From Roseiarcus sp963726105 (lineage in GTDB: Bacteria > Pseudomonadota > Alphaproteobacteria > Rhizobiales > Beijerinckiaceae): a DNA stretch of 64,000 nucleotides. How positions within the stretch are numbered: the first letter of the stretch is position 1; each line of letters starts with the position of its first letter. Position numbers and translations under genes: made by a program. The stretch covers positions 496,001 through 560,000 of the forward strand of contig CAVSBJ010000012.1 of the NCBI GenBank assembly GCA_963726105.1. The letters run 5' to 3'. Below the pieces are notes generated by a model. That model saw only the letters and a list, made by a program, of their open reading frames with translations. It had not been told where the DNA came from and ran no database searches. Positions 1 to 8,440 of this stretch are shown here, in pieces.

Positions 1-10
1 GCGTCAATAG

Positions 11-40
11 CGAAGCGAAGCGGGCGGCGCAAGCGCTTCG
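11..40. other. Inverted repeat at left edge (possible terminator)
   Basis: Seven-base arms (11-17 and 34-40) can pair around a 16-base loop. It lies 110 bases before the first gene and could end transcription from an unseen gene to the left. There is no T run after it, so the call is weak. Nothing else is recognisable in bases 1-151. Confidence 0.25.
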
Positions 41-151
41 GACCAATGGCCGTGCGTTCAGAACCCGCCTGCGGGCATCGCGAGCGTATGAAGACGTCGC
101 GCGCTTAGCGCAATCGGCCACGTGTTTAATCCTGTAACATGAGGCAATTCC

Positions 152-1141
152 GTGCGTGAGACGAGCCTGCGCTTTGCGACCCGACTGAACTCGTTCGGAT
201 CGAGGCCCGATGCCTATTGGCGGAAAGGTCACGGCAAGCCGAGCCCTCTCGAACTCGCCGAACGCGCCTCGAAAGCCGAGGGCCTCACGGACGTCGACCT
301 CAACTATCCCGATCATGTGGGGCCCGATCCTCGCGTGACCGGCGAAGAAATACGCGACCTCGGCCTCGCCGTGAACGGTCTCGCAATGCGGTACTATTCG
401 AATCCCGCGTTCAAGATCGGCGCTTTCACCAATCCCGACCCCGCAGTTCGCCGCGAGGCGATTGATCTCACCAAACGAGGAATCGACGCCGCTCGGCAAG
501 CTGGCTGCAATCTGATGACGCTCTGGCTTGGACAGGATGGCTTCGACTACGCCTTTCAAGCCGACTATGCGCGGCTCTGGACAGATGAGATCGAGGGCAT
601 TCGCGAGGTCGCCCTGCATGATCCAGACTGCCTCGTCAGCATCGAGTACAAGCCGAATGAGCCGCGCTCCTATAGCCTGATGCCGGACTGCGCGACGACG
701 CTCCTTGCCCTCAAGGAAGTGGACCTTCCGAACGTCGGCGTGACGCTCGATTTCGCGCATGTGCTCTATGCGGACGAGCAGCCGGCCTTTGCAGCCGCAT
801 TGATCAATCGACACAGCCGCCTTCTCGGCATGCATCTGAACGATGGATATTCAAAGCGGGACGACGGCCTGATGGTTGGAGCCGTGCATTCCCTCCAGAC
901 GATCGAGCTGCTTCGGCAGGTCAAGATCGATGGGTTCGCGGGTCCGATCTACTTCGACACTTTTCCGGATCTGACGGGTCTCGATCCCATCAAGGAATGC
1001 GAAGCCAACATAGCCACCGTGAAGTCGATGCTTCGCGTCATCGACAGGCTCGACGCCGACAACGAGTTGCAGGGCGCGATCGCCCTTCAGGACGCAGTCG
1101 CCACGCAAGTGATCGTGCGCAAGGCGATGTTCGGAAGCTGA
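152..1141 (+). CDS. Sugar isomerase/epimerase, xylose-isomerase-like TIM barrel
   Basis: A 329-residue protein of the AP-endonuclease-2/xylose-isomerase-like TIM-barrel superfamily, which interconverts ketoses and aldoses or epimerises them using a divalent metal. Probable metal ligands are visible in order: Glu165 (in SIEYKPNE), Asp200 (in VTLDFAH), His228 (in GMHLND) and Asp269 (in YFDTF). The start is a GTG preceded by gagg at 141-144; an upstream ATG at 139 runs into a stop within six codons. The size fits L-rhamnose-isomerase-like members, but the sugar cannot be named. It is followed after about 100 bases by a ribokinase in the same direction, so an isomerise-then-phosphorylate pair is likely. 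Confidence 0.75.
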   Translation: MRETSLRFATRLNSFGSRPDAYWRKGHGKPSPLELAERASKAEGLTDVDLNYPDHVGPDPRVTGEEIRDLGLAVNGLAMRYYSNPAFKIGAFTNPDPAVRREAIDLTKRGIDAARQAGCNLMTLWLGQDGFDYAFQADYARLWTDEIEGIREVALHDPDCLVSIEYKPNEPRSYSLMPDCATTLLALKEVDLPNVGVTLDFAHVLYADEQPAFAAALINRHSRLLGMHLNDGYSKRDDGLMVGAVHSLQTIELLRQVKIDGFAGPIYFDTFPDLTGLDPIKECEANIATVKSMLRVIDRLDADNELQGAIALQDAVATQVIVRKAMFGS

Positions 1142-1243
1142 GGGATTGGTGGCGCCAATTGGAAACATGATTTCCCGATGTCCGGTCAGCGGAACAAGGA
1201 CGGACGCCGGATCGCCGAGCCGTGATGATTTTAGGAGGCGCTC

Positions 1244-2158
1244 GTGAGCGTGGCGCCAAAGCAACGAGTCCCTGCAGAAGCAAGCCCAGCGCCGCCCGCA
1301 GTGATCGTGGTCGGCAGCCTGCATTACGACATCATGGTCGACGCGCCCAATCGGCCCCGCAAAGGAGAAACCATTGCGGGCAGAAGCTGGTCTCCGAAAT
1401 TTGGCGGCAAGGGCGGCAATCAGGCGGTTGCCGCGCGCCGTCAAGGTGTGCCCACGGCCATGGTCGGCGCCGTCGGTGACGACAGCTTCGGCGTAGCGCT
1501 TTTGGCCGGCCTCGATCGCGCGAACGTGGACAGGAAGAATGTCGCCGTGCTCAGCGGGATCGGATCCGGAATGAGCGTCGCGATATTCGATGACGACGGC
1601 GACTATGGCGCGATCATCGTCTCTGGCGCCAATCTCGCCATCGCTCCCGCACAGGCGGGCGCCGAGCTGTTGTCGCGAGGCAAGGTTCTGGTTCTGCAGA
1701 ACGAAATCCCCGAAGTCGTCAATGAGGCTGTCGCTCGTCATGCTAGGGATCTGGGTCTTATGACGATTCTGAATGCCGCGCCCGCTCGTCCTTTCGTGAC
1801 CAGCCTTCCCGATCTGGTGGACACTCTGGTCGTCAACGCGATCGAAGCCGAGATGCTGGGAGGAGGCAATGTGTCCTCGCTGGAGACGGCCGCTTGTGCC
1901 GCAGAGAGGCTTACAGCAAGATTCAAGTCCGTTGTTGTGACAGCGGGTGGCGACGGCGTGGGCAGTTTCCATCGGTCCGGCCGCGCGCTGAGACTGCCAG
2001 CCATAAAGGTCGCCGTCGAAAGCACTCACGGCGCGGGAGACACGTTCGTAGGGACGCTCGCGGCGCGAATGGCGGTCGGCGATACTTTTGAAGTCGCTTT
2101 GTCGATCGCGAACAGAGAAGCGGCAAAACTGGTCTCGACGCCTGAGGAAAAAAGATAG
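1244..2158 (+). CDS. Ribokinase-like PfkB carbohydrate kinase
   Basis: A 304-residue PfkB-family kinase that transfers phosphate from ATP to a sugar hydroxyl. The N-terminal PfkB signature is present (GGKGGNQAVAA, residues 54-64, the ribokinase form). The C-terminal GAGD anion hole with the catalytic Asp is at residues 263-266. The GTG start is preceded by a strong ribosome binding site, aggagg at 1233-1238. The N-terminus has about 17 extra residues before the first strand. It is downstream of an isomerase and upstream of an amidohydrolase and a CUT2 importer, so its substrate probably arrives through that importer. It is one of four PfkB kinases in the window. Ribose is the default guess only. 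Confidence 0.85.
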   Translation: MSVAPKQRVPAEASPAPPAVIVVGSLHYDIMVDAPNRPRKGETIAGRSWSPKFGGKGGNQAVAARRQGVPTAMVGAVGDDSFGVALLAGLDRANVDRKNVAVLSGIGSGMSVAIFDDDGDYGAIIVSGANLAIAPAQAGAELLSRGKVLVLQNEIPEVVNEAVARHARDLGLMTILNAAPARPFVTSLPDLVDTLVVNAIEAEMLGGGNVSSLETAACAAERLTARFKSVVVTAGGDGVGSFHRSGRALRLPAIKVAVESTHGAGDTFVGTLAARMAVGDTFEVALSIANREAAKLVSTPEEKR

Positions 2159-2272
2159 CCTTCAGTGTGGTCGCGTGCCTTCTGGTCCGACTTCAACTCG
2201 CCGCGCCGGTCAGGGGCGCCTTATCCGGCCTTCTCCGAGGTCTCCTGGCGATTTTTATGCGCTTGAATAAAG

Positions 2273-2299
2273 TTCGAGGGCGAGAATGGCGCCCTCGAA
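2273..2299 (+). terminator. Hairpin downstream of ribokinase, terminator-like
   Basis: A perfect 10-base stem (2273-2282 pairing with 2290-2299) with a 7-base loop lies 114 bases after the ribokinase stop and before the next promoter. It has no T tract, so it may be a weak or Rho-assisted terminator or a transcript-stabilising stem. Confidence 0.4.
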
Positions 2300-2355
2300 A
2301 GCCAAAGACAGCGCCTCGCTTAGCGTGAGCCACCGTCTAGCGCTCTAAGGTCAAA

Positions 2356-2399
2356 TTGACAGTACCAATACGCTGTCTAAACAGCTAACCTGTCAGACA
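2356..2399 (+). promoter_or_regulatory. Putative promoter with two palindromic operator-like sites for transporter 1 operon
   Basis: A consensus -35 (TTGACA, 2356-2361) is followed at 16 bases by a weak -10 (TAAACA, 2378-2383). A palindrome with arms GCTGT/ACAGC covers the -10 (2372-2385), and a second, TGTCAGACA, lies at 2391-2399. The second site with its flanks matches, on the opposite strand and at 10 of 11 bases, the FadR-type palindrome upstream of transporter 2 (17386-17396). The GntR regulator at 17650 is therefore the candidate repressor of both. Confidence 0.45.
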
Positions 2400-2431
2400 A
2401 ATCTAGAATGAGCGAACATGGGAGGATCGCG

Positions 2432-3715
2432 ATGACGGCGTATTTGTTTCGGAACGCGCAGATTTGGGATGGCGACGCCGACGAGCGTTACTCTGGGGAG
2501 GCGCTCGTTGTCGGCAATCGCATCACGAAAGTCGCGCGCGGTCAGGGTCAGATCAGCGCCGAATCGGCTGCCGAAACCATCGACAGCTCGGGTATGACGC
2601 TGATGCCCGGCTTGGTCGAGGGCCATTGCCATCTCTCCTTCGTCGGCCCAGCTCGCAATCAGGATCTCGGCGAGATCCCGCCGGAGGAGCACCTCCTGCG
2701 CACCTGCCGCAACGCCACGCTCATTCTCGATCACGGATTCACATCCTGCTACTCGGCGGCCTCCGCCAAGCTGCGTCTCGACGTGGTCGTGCGCCAGGAA
2801 ATCGAAGACGGCTATCTCGCCGGCCCGCGCTATCGCGCCGCCGGGCCCGAGATCACCGTAACCGGCGGCCTCGGGGATGAACGCAAGCAGCATATGCACG
2901 CCGAAAGCTTCGGCATGATCGCCGACGGCCCGGATGAGATCAGGCGCGCGGTTCGGCTTTGCTGCCGCGAGGGGGTCGACAACATCAAAATCAACATTTC
3001 GGGCGATGAGTTCGTGTCCAACGCGCGCGCCGAGATTACCTCCATGAGCGAAACCGAGGTGGCGACGGCGGTCGAGGTCGCCCATGAGTGGAACAAGCGC
3101 GTCGCTTGCCATGCGCGCGCGGCGGCCTCGGTGAAGCGGGCCGTTCGCAATCATGTCGATTGCGTCTATCATTGCGACTTCGCCGATGAAGAAGCCCTCG
3201 ACATGCTCGAGGCGGCGAAGGACCGCGTGATCGTCGGACCCGCCTTCGGTCTCGTCCATAACGCGGTCTACGAGGGCGACGTGGTCGGGATGACCCGCGA
3301 GGTCGTCGAGTCCATGCACCTGCCACGCAAGCTCGAAGCGACCTGCCGCACCTACGAGCAGATGAGGAAGCGCGGGATCAAGGTGGTGATCGGCGGCGAC
3401 TACGGATTCAAGATCACCCCGATGGGCCAGAATGCCCGCGATATCGGGCATTTCGTCAAGTTCTTCGGTTACACACCGGCGGAGGCGCTGCGATGCGCAA
3501 CAGCAGTCGGGGGCGAATTGATGGGTCACAAGGGCGAGCTCGGTGTCGTGAAGGCCGGCGCACTCGCCGATCTTCTCCTCGTCGACGGCAATCCGCTCGC
3601 CGATCCTTCGATCCTTGTCGGGCCTGGCCGCTTCGCGATGATCATGAAGGACGGCAAGATGCATCGTGACCCGCGCGCCCGCGCATTCGCTTCCGCCCGT
3701 CAGGCGGCGGAATAG
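2432..3715 (+). CDS. Amidohydrolase family protein (imidazolonepropionase/prolidase-like)
   Basis: A metal-dependent hydrolase of the amidohydrolase superfamily, about 427 residues. After a small N-terminal beta-sandwich strand region, the first metal motif HxH is at residues 65-67 (EGHCHLS). Further histidines follow in ACHARAA and VYHCDF, and the late Asp is in GGDYGF. The C-terminus returns to the sandwich with the usual GELGVVKAGALADLLLVDGN stretch. I chose the ATG at 2432 because ggagga (2421-2426) precedes it well; an in-frame ATG at 2408 would add eight residues. It is first in the transporter 1 operon, 27 bases before the ATPase, so it probably opens an amide, lactam or cyclic bond in the imported compound. 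Confidence 0.8.
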   Translation: MTAYLFRNAQIWDGDADERYSGEALVVGNRITKVARGQGQISAESAAETIDSSGMTLMPGLVEGHCHLSFVGPARNQDLGEIPPEEHLLRTCRNATLILDHGFTSCYSAASAKLRLDVVVRQEIEDGYLAGPRYRAAGPEITVTGGLGDERKQHMHAESFGMIADGPDEIRRAVRLCCREGVDNIKINISGDEFVSNARAEITSMSETEVATAVEVAHEWNKRVACHARAAASVKRAVRNHVDCVYHCDFADEEALDMLEAAKDRVIVGPAFGLVHNAVYEGDVVGMTREVVESMHLPRKLEATCRTYEQMRKRGIKVVIGGDYGFKITPMGQNARDIGHFVKFFGYTPAEALRCATAVGGELMGHKGELGVVKAGALADLLLVDGNPLADPSILVGPGRFAMIMKDGKMHRDPRARAFASARQAAE

Positions 3716-3742
3716 CGCGGCGGAAGGAGCGGGAGACCTCCG

Positions 3743-5260
3743 GTGGAGCGCGCGCCATTCGCCCTCGAGATGCTCAACATCAGCAAGACCTTCCCCGGCG
3801 TCCGGGCGCTTGACGACGTGAGCTTCGGCTGCGCGCGCGGCGAGGTCCACGCGCTCTGCGGTGAGAACGGCGCGGGCAAGTCGACGCTGATCAAGATCCT
3901 TGGCGGCGCCTATCAGCCCGACCGCGGCCGAATCCTCCTCGATGGCCGCGAGGTCGAATTTTCTCATCCCCTCGCATCGCGCCGCGCCGGAGTCAGCATC
4001 ATCCACCAGGAGCTGAGCCTCCTGCCGCACCGGAGCGTCGCGGAGAACATCTTTCTCGGGATCGAGCCGACGCGCTATGGCATGCTGGATCGGGGCAAGA
4101 TGCGCGACGATGCAGAGCGTCTGCTCGGCCGCCTCGGTTCGTCGATCCGCGCGGAGACCGGCGCGGGCGATCTGTCGATCGCCCAGCAGCAGTTGGTTGA
4201 GATCGCAAAGGCGCTCGCCATCGAGGCTCGGATTCTGGTGATGGACGAGCCGACCGCTGCGCTCGATCGCGATGACGCCGCGCGCCTCCTTGATCTCGTC
4301 AAGCGCCTGAGCGCAGAAGGCGTGTCGGTCATCTACGTCTCTCATCGCATGCCGGAGATAAAAACGGTCGCGGATCGCGTCACCGTGCTCAAGGATGGGC
4401 GGACGGTGATGACCGCGCCGATCGGCGAAGCGCCGACCGGACGGCTCGTGCGCGCCATGGTCGGCCGCGACCTTGCCGATTTCTATCCGCCGCGCGCCGC
4501 CAAACCGCCGGGCGCTCCAGCGCTCGCAATACGGGGAGGCGCCAACGATCATCTGATCAATATCGAGCTTACCGTGCGCGCCGGCGAGATCGTCGGGGTG
4601 GCGGGACTCGAGGGCGCTGGCAAAAGCGCGCTCGGGCGCGCCATCGCGGGGGACGAGCCATTCGAGCAGGGGACGGTCGAGATCACAGGGAAGGCTCTGA
4701 CGCCGCGCAGCCCGCGCTCCGCGATCGAGGCGGGAATCGGACGCCTGTCGGAGGACCGCAAGCGCGAAGGACTGCTCATGCAGCAGTCGCTGCGCGACAA
4801 CGCGACCCTGATCCAGCGCGCGTTCGCAGGACCCTTCCGTGCGCCAGGCGCCGATGCGATGTCGAACGCCAAAACGGACCAGCGGCTCACACAGCTCGAC
4901 GTGCGAGCAGCGAGCTTCGAGCAAGAGGCGGGACGGCTCTCGGGCGGCAACCAGCAGAAGGTCATCGTCGCCCGCTGGCTCGCGCGCGATCCCCAAGTTC
5001 TTGTGTTCAGCGAGCCGACACGCGGGATCGACGTCGCCGCCAAAGCGGCGATTTACAAAATCATGCGCGACTTGGCCGACCGGGGTCGCGCGATCCTGAT
5101 GATTTCCTCCGACCTTCCTGAGATCATTGGGGTCAGCGATCGCATTGTCGTCATGCGAGAGGGCCACATCGCCGGCGAGCTGCCGGGCGGCGCCTCCGAG
5201 GAGGACGTGATGGCGATCGCTGTCGCCCACGACACCCACGACTCTCTGGGCGCGGCATGA
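3743..5260 (+). CDS. Transporter 1: CUT2 sugar ABC importer, duplicated ATPase (RbsA/XylG-like)
   Basis: A 505-residue cytoplasmic ATPase with two nucleotide-binding domains, as usual for RbsA-type importers. Domain 1 has Walker A GENGAGKS (40-47), signature LSIAQQQ (144-150), Walker B ILVMDEP and switch His201. Domain 2 has GLEGAGKS (288-295) and LSGGNQQ (399-405). Its Walker B reads VFSEPTRG (421-428): Ser stands where Asp is usual before the Glu, a change that may alter the activity of site 2. The start is GTG with aaggag upstream. Its stop overlaps the next permease start (ATGA). Confidence 0.93.
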   Translation: MERAPFALEMLNISKTFPGVRALDDVSFGCARGEVHALCGENGAGKSTLIKILGGAYQPDRGRILLDGREVEFSHPLASRRAGVSIIHQELSLLPHRSVAENIFLGIEPTRYGMLDRGKMRDDAERLLGRLGSSIRAETGAGDLSIAQQQLVEIAKALAIEARILVMDEPTAALDRDDAARLLDLVKRLSAEGVSVIYVSHRMPEIKTVADRVTVLKDGRTVMTAPIGEAPTGRLVRAMVGRDLADFYPPRAAKPPGAPALAIRGGANDHLINIELTVRAGEIVGVAGLEGAGKSALGRAIAGDEPFEQGTVEITGKALTPRSPRSAIEAGIGRLSEDRKREGLLMQQSLRDNATLIQRAFAGPFRAPGADAMSNAKTDQRLTQLDVRAASFEQEAGRLSGGNQQKVIVARWLARDPQVLVFSEPTRGIDVAAKAAIYKIMRDLADRGRAILMISSDLPEIIGVSDRIVVMREGHIAGELPGGASEEDVMAIAVAHDTHDSLGAA

Positions 5261-6240
5261 GCAGCGCAGAGGTCATCGCCCCTGGCTTCCGGATGCGGCG
5301 CGCACCGAGGGCGCCGCTGCTGCTGCTTGTTGGCTCTCTCGTGCTTTATATTGGCGTCGCGATTTCGACCGGGCAGACCAGGATGCTCGAGGTCGAGGGC
5401 GTTGTCGGTCTCCTGCAACGGATGGTCGCCTTGGGGATCGTGGCGATCGGGCAAACCTTCGTCATCCTCGCCGGATCGATCGACCTCTCGGTCGCCAATT
5501 TGATCAGCGTCGCCGCTGTGCTCGCCTCGTTCATCATGCAGGGCAGGCCGGAGATGATGCTCGTAGCCGTGGTCGCGGTGCTCGCGGTTTCGTCGATTGT
5601 CGGGCTCATCAACGGCGCGCTTGTCTCGCGGCTGCAGGTTAGTCCTTTCATAGCGACGCTCGGTTCCGGCCTGATCCTGCAAGGATTATTGTCGGCAAGC
5701 TTCACCAATTTTGCCGGCTCCGTGCCAATTGAGTTTCAGGCGGTCGCCTATGGCGCCCTTGGCCCCCTGCCCTTCTCGGTGATCGGCCTGTTCGTGCTCG
5801 CGATCCTCGCATCGATCCTCATGAGGGCGACGAAATTCGGCGCGCATCTCTATGCGGTCGGGGGCAACGCCGAAGGCGCGCGTCTTGCGGGCATCCGCAC
5901 CGATCTTGTGACCATCGGCGCGCATGTGCTGTGCAGCCTGACCGCAGGCATGAGTGGCCTTTATCTCGCGAGCCGCCTGCGTTCCGGCGCGCCGTGGGTC
6001 GGGCGCGATGGCGTTTACGATCTGGAATCGATCGCCGTCGTGGTCATCGGGGGAACGTTGCTCGCAGGCGGGCGTGGCGGCGTCTGGGGAACGCTCGCAG
6101 GCGTATTGCTTTTCGCAGTCCTCGACGCATCGTTCAACATGCTCGACGTATCGGCCTACCCCAAGCTCGTGCTGCGCGGCGCCATCGTGATCGCCGCGGT
6201 CGCGGTCTACACGTTCCGATCGCGGGATCTGGCCGCATGA
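5257..6240 (+). CDS. Transporter 1: first permease (RbsC-like)
   Basis: A 327-residue inner-membrane permease of the BPD_transp_2 family, with many hydrophobic helices. It carries the CUT2 hallmark VAIGQTFVILAGSIDLSVAN near residues 64-83 and the late VVVIGGTLLAGGRGGVWGT loop. It is coupled to the ATPase before it and the permease after it by ATGA overlaps. Two unlike permeases follow one ATPase, so the channel is probably a heterodimer. Confidence 0.92.
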   Translation: MSSAEVIAPGFRMRRAPRAPLLLLVGSLVLYIGVAISTGQTRMLEVEGVVGLLQRMVALGIVAIGQTFVILAGSIDLSVANLISVAAVLASFIMQGRPEMMLVAVVAVLAVSSIVGLINGALVSRLQVSPFIATLGSGLILQGLLSASFTNFAGSVPIEFQAVAYGALGPLPFSVIGLFVLAILASILMRATKFGAHLYAVGGNAEGARLAGIRTDLVTIGAHVLCSLTAGMSGLYLASRLRSGAPWVGRDGVYDLESIAVVVIGGTLLAGGRGGVWGTLAGVLLFAVLDASFNMLDVSAYPKLVLRGAIVIAAVAVYTFRSRDLAA

Positions 6241-7226
6241 CGATCGCATTAAGGGAGATCCGCCAAGGGCAGGCTTTCGCTCATGTGGCGCGGCGGATCA
6301 ATGTCGCGCTCGTCGTCTTTTTGCTCTTCTACGTCGTGATCGGCCTGCTTCAGCCGAACTATTTCGAACCGGCCGGCGCAATGAATTTCCTGCGTCGCGC
6401 AGCGCCCCTCGCGATCCTCGCGGCTGGGCAAATCTTTGTGCTGGTGAGCGGAGGCTTCGACCTCTCCGTCGGCTCGCTGGTGACGCTGACCGTCGTCGGG
6501 GGGTCGATGCTGACCGCAAACGATCCCGGCAACACATGGTGGGCGATCGCCGTCCTTTACGCCATCGGGCTCCTCGTCGGACTCATCAATGGCGCCGTTG
6601 TCGCTTATCTGCGCACGCCATCGATCATCGCTACGCTCGGGACTTTGCTATCGGTCAACGGCGTTGCGATGATGTGGTCGGGCGGATCCCCACGCGGCTA
6701 TCTCCCCGACAATTTCCGGATGTTCGGACGCTTCGTGTTTCATGACGTGCCGGTCGTGAAGATCTTTCCTGTCGCCATCATTGTACTCGTCACTGTCTGT
6801 GCGATCGCGCAGTGGGGCCTGCATGGGACTGTGTTCGGGCGCCGCGTCTTCGCCATAGGGGACAACGCGCGCGCAGCGCTGCTGGCCGGCGTCGCGGTTG
6901 GTTCAGTGCGAATCGCGGTCTTCGTCATTTCGGCGCTTGCGGCGGTGACGGCCGGCATCCTGCTGGGCGGCTTCGGGGGCGTCTCGGTGGACGTCGGGGT
7001 CGGTCTCGAGTTGCAGGCAATCGCCGCCTGCGTCGTCGGCGGTGTGCAGCTCATGGGCGGCCGGGGCACGCTGGTCGGAGCGGTTGCGGGCGCTCTAACG
7101 CTCACGGCGCTCTTCACGCTGCTCACCTTACTCGGGTGGCCACAACCCCTGAAGGAGACGGCGCAGGGTGTCATTCTGATCATTGCGGTCGCGTTCGGCG
7201 CCTGGCGCCGCCGACGCACGGGATAG
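6237..7226 (+). CDS. Transporter 1: second permease (RbsC-like)
   Basis: A 329-residue BPD_transp_2 permease starting at the ATG that overlaps the stop of the first permease. It contains AAGQIFVLVSGGFDLSVGSL near the second and third helices and CVVGGVQLMGGRGTLVG near the end. It pairs with the preceding permease to form the membrane channel of transporter 1. Its stop lies inside the stem of a short hairpin that separates it from the binding-protein gene. Confidence 0.92.
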   Translation: MTIALREIRQGQAFAHVARRINVALVVFLLFYVVIGLLQPNYFEPAGAMNFLRRAAPLAILAAGQIFVLVSGGFDLSVGSLVTLTVVGGSMLTANDPGNTWWAIAVLYAIGLLVGLINGAVVAYLRTPSIIATLGTLLSVNGVAMMWSGGSPRGYLPDNFRMFGRFVFHDVPVVKIFPVAIIVLVTVCAIAQWGLHGTVFGRRVFAIGDNARAALLAGVAVGSVRIAVFVISALAAVTAGILLGGFGGVSVDVGVGLELQAIAACVVGGVQLMGGRGTLVGAVAGALTLTALFTLLTLLGWPQPLKETAQGVILIIAVAFGAWRRRRTG

Positions 7227-7244
7227 CGGGGCGAAGGCCCCGCT
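7225..7244 (+). other. Hairpin between permease and binding-protein genes
   Basis: A perfect 8-base GC-rich stem (7225-7232 with 7237-7244) has a GAAG loop, which is a stable GNRA-type tetraloop. It sits between the permease stop and the binding-protein ribosome site (gggagg, 7271-7276). Such stems often set relative levels of binding protein and permease by mRNA processing or partial termination. Confidence 0.5.
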
Positions 7245-7288
7245 GGTGAAGCCGGAAAAGTTCGGCGATAGGGAGGAAAGAGAAAGCC

Positions 7289-8431
7289 ATGAGACGACTT
7301 AAGTTGATCGCGCCGGCCGTCGTAGGCGCGGCGCTAGCGGGAGCGGCGCCTTATGCGGCGTCGGCGCAGAATTTCGACGATCCGAAGGAGTTCCAGGCGG
7401 CGCAGGAGCTGCTGAAGATGACACCCTCTGGCCCCGAGGGAAAACCGTGGGAGCAGAATCTCGGCGGTAAGGAGGTCGACACCTCCAAGTACAAGAAGCC
7501 CGGACCCTACCGCATCTGCTTTTCGAACGCCGGTGTCGACAATCCGTGGCGTGTCGTTGGCTGGACGAACATGCAGGCGCAGGTCGACGTGCTTAAAGAC
7601 GATATCAAATCCTTCAAGGCAGCCGACGCGCAAGGCAAGGACGACAAGCAGATTTCGGACATCAACGCCTTCGTGCAAAGCGGCGATTGCGATGCGCTGA
7701 TCGTCTCGCCAAACACCACTGCGGCGTTGACGCCGGCGGTCGAGGCGGCTTGCAAGAAGCTGCCGGTGATCGTTTTCGATCGCGGCGTGCTTACCGCTTG
7801 CCCGGTGACCTTCGTCAATCCGATTGGCGGCTATGGTTGGGGCATCCAGACGGCGGACTTTATCGTCTCGAAACTGCCGAAGGGCGGCAAGGTGCTGGCT
7901 TTGCGGATTTTGCCCGGCGTCGACGTGCTCGAGACACGCTGGTCGGCCGCCAATCGGATCTTCAAAGAGAACGGCGTTAACGTCGTCGGCGCCGAGTTCA
8001 CTGGCGGCGACAACGCCAAGACCAAGCAGATCGTCGAAGACTACATCAACCGCAATGGGAAGATTGATGCGATCTGGATGGACGCCGGCGCGACCGCGGT
8101 CGCGGCACTTGAAGCCTTCGAGGATTCCGGCCAGCCCTATCCGATCATCACCGGCGAGGACCAGGAAGACTTCCTCATGAAGTGGAAGGAGAAGGGCTTA
8201 ACCGCAATGGCGCCCACCTATCCGACCTATCAATGGCGGTCCCCGGTTATCGCCGCAGTGAAGGTGCTCAAAGGCGAACCTGTGATTGGTCCGACCTGGA
8301 AGCTGCCGCAGCCGGTCATCACCCAGGCCGATCTCGGCAAGTACGTCGACGACAAGATGCCGCCGCTGCACTACGCCATGTGCGGCTGCAAGGATCTCCC
8401 CGGCTATCCGCAGCGCTGGGGCGGCAAGTAA
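7289..8431 (+). CDS. Transporter 1: periplasmic sugar-binding protein
   Basis: A 380-residue type I periplasmic binding protein (Peripla_BP_4 fold) that captures the substrate of transporter 1. A Sec signal peptide covers about residues 1-26 and ends in YAASAQ. The family features include NPWRVVGWTNMQAQ in the first lobe, ALIVSPNTTAALTPAVEAAC, and LALRILPGVDVLETRW in the second lobe. Two cysteines near the C-terminus (CGCKD) are unusual. A strong ribosome site (gggaggaaag) lies just upstream of the ATG. It is last in the operon and converges on the epimerase gene. Confidence 0.92.
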   Translation: MRRLKLIAPAVVGAALAGAAPYAASAQNFDDPKEFQAAQELLKMTPSGPEGKPWEQNLGGKEVDTSKYKKPGPYRICFSNAGVDNPWRVVGWTNMQAQVDVLKDDIKSFKAADAQGKDDKQISDINAFVQSGDCDALIVSPNTTAALTPAVEAACKKLPVIVFDRGVLTACPVTFVNPIGGYGWGIQTADFIVSKLPKGGKVLALRILPGVDVLETRWSAANRIFKENGVNVVGAEFTGGDNAKTKQIVEDYINRNGKIDAIWMDAGATAVAALEAFEDSGQPYPIITGEDQEDFLMKWKEKGLTAMAPTYPTYQWRSPVIAAVKVLKGEPVIGPTWKLPQPVITQADLGKYVDDKMPPLHYAMCGCKDLPGYPQRWGGK

Positions 8432-8440
8432 AGTTTGAGA

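Noticed and set aside
2393..5239. A 948-codon open frame on the minus strand
   Set aside because: It is antisense to the amidohydrolase and transporter 1 ATPase, both with full family motifs. Its protein is His/Arg/Asp-rich without domains, as expected for a shadow frame in GC-rich codon use.
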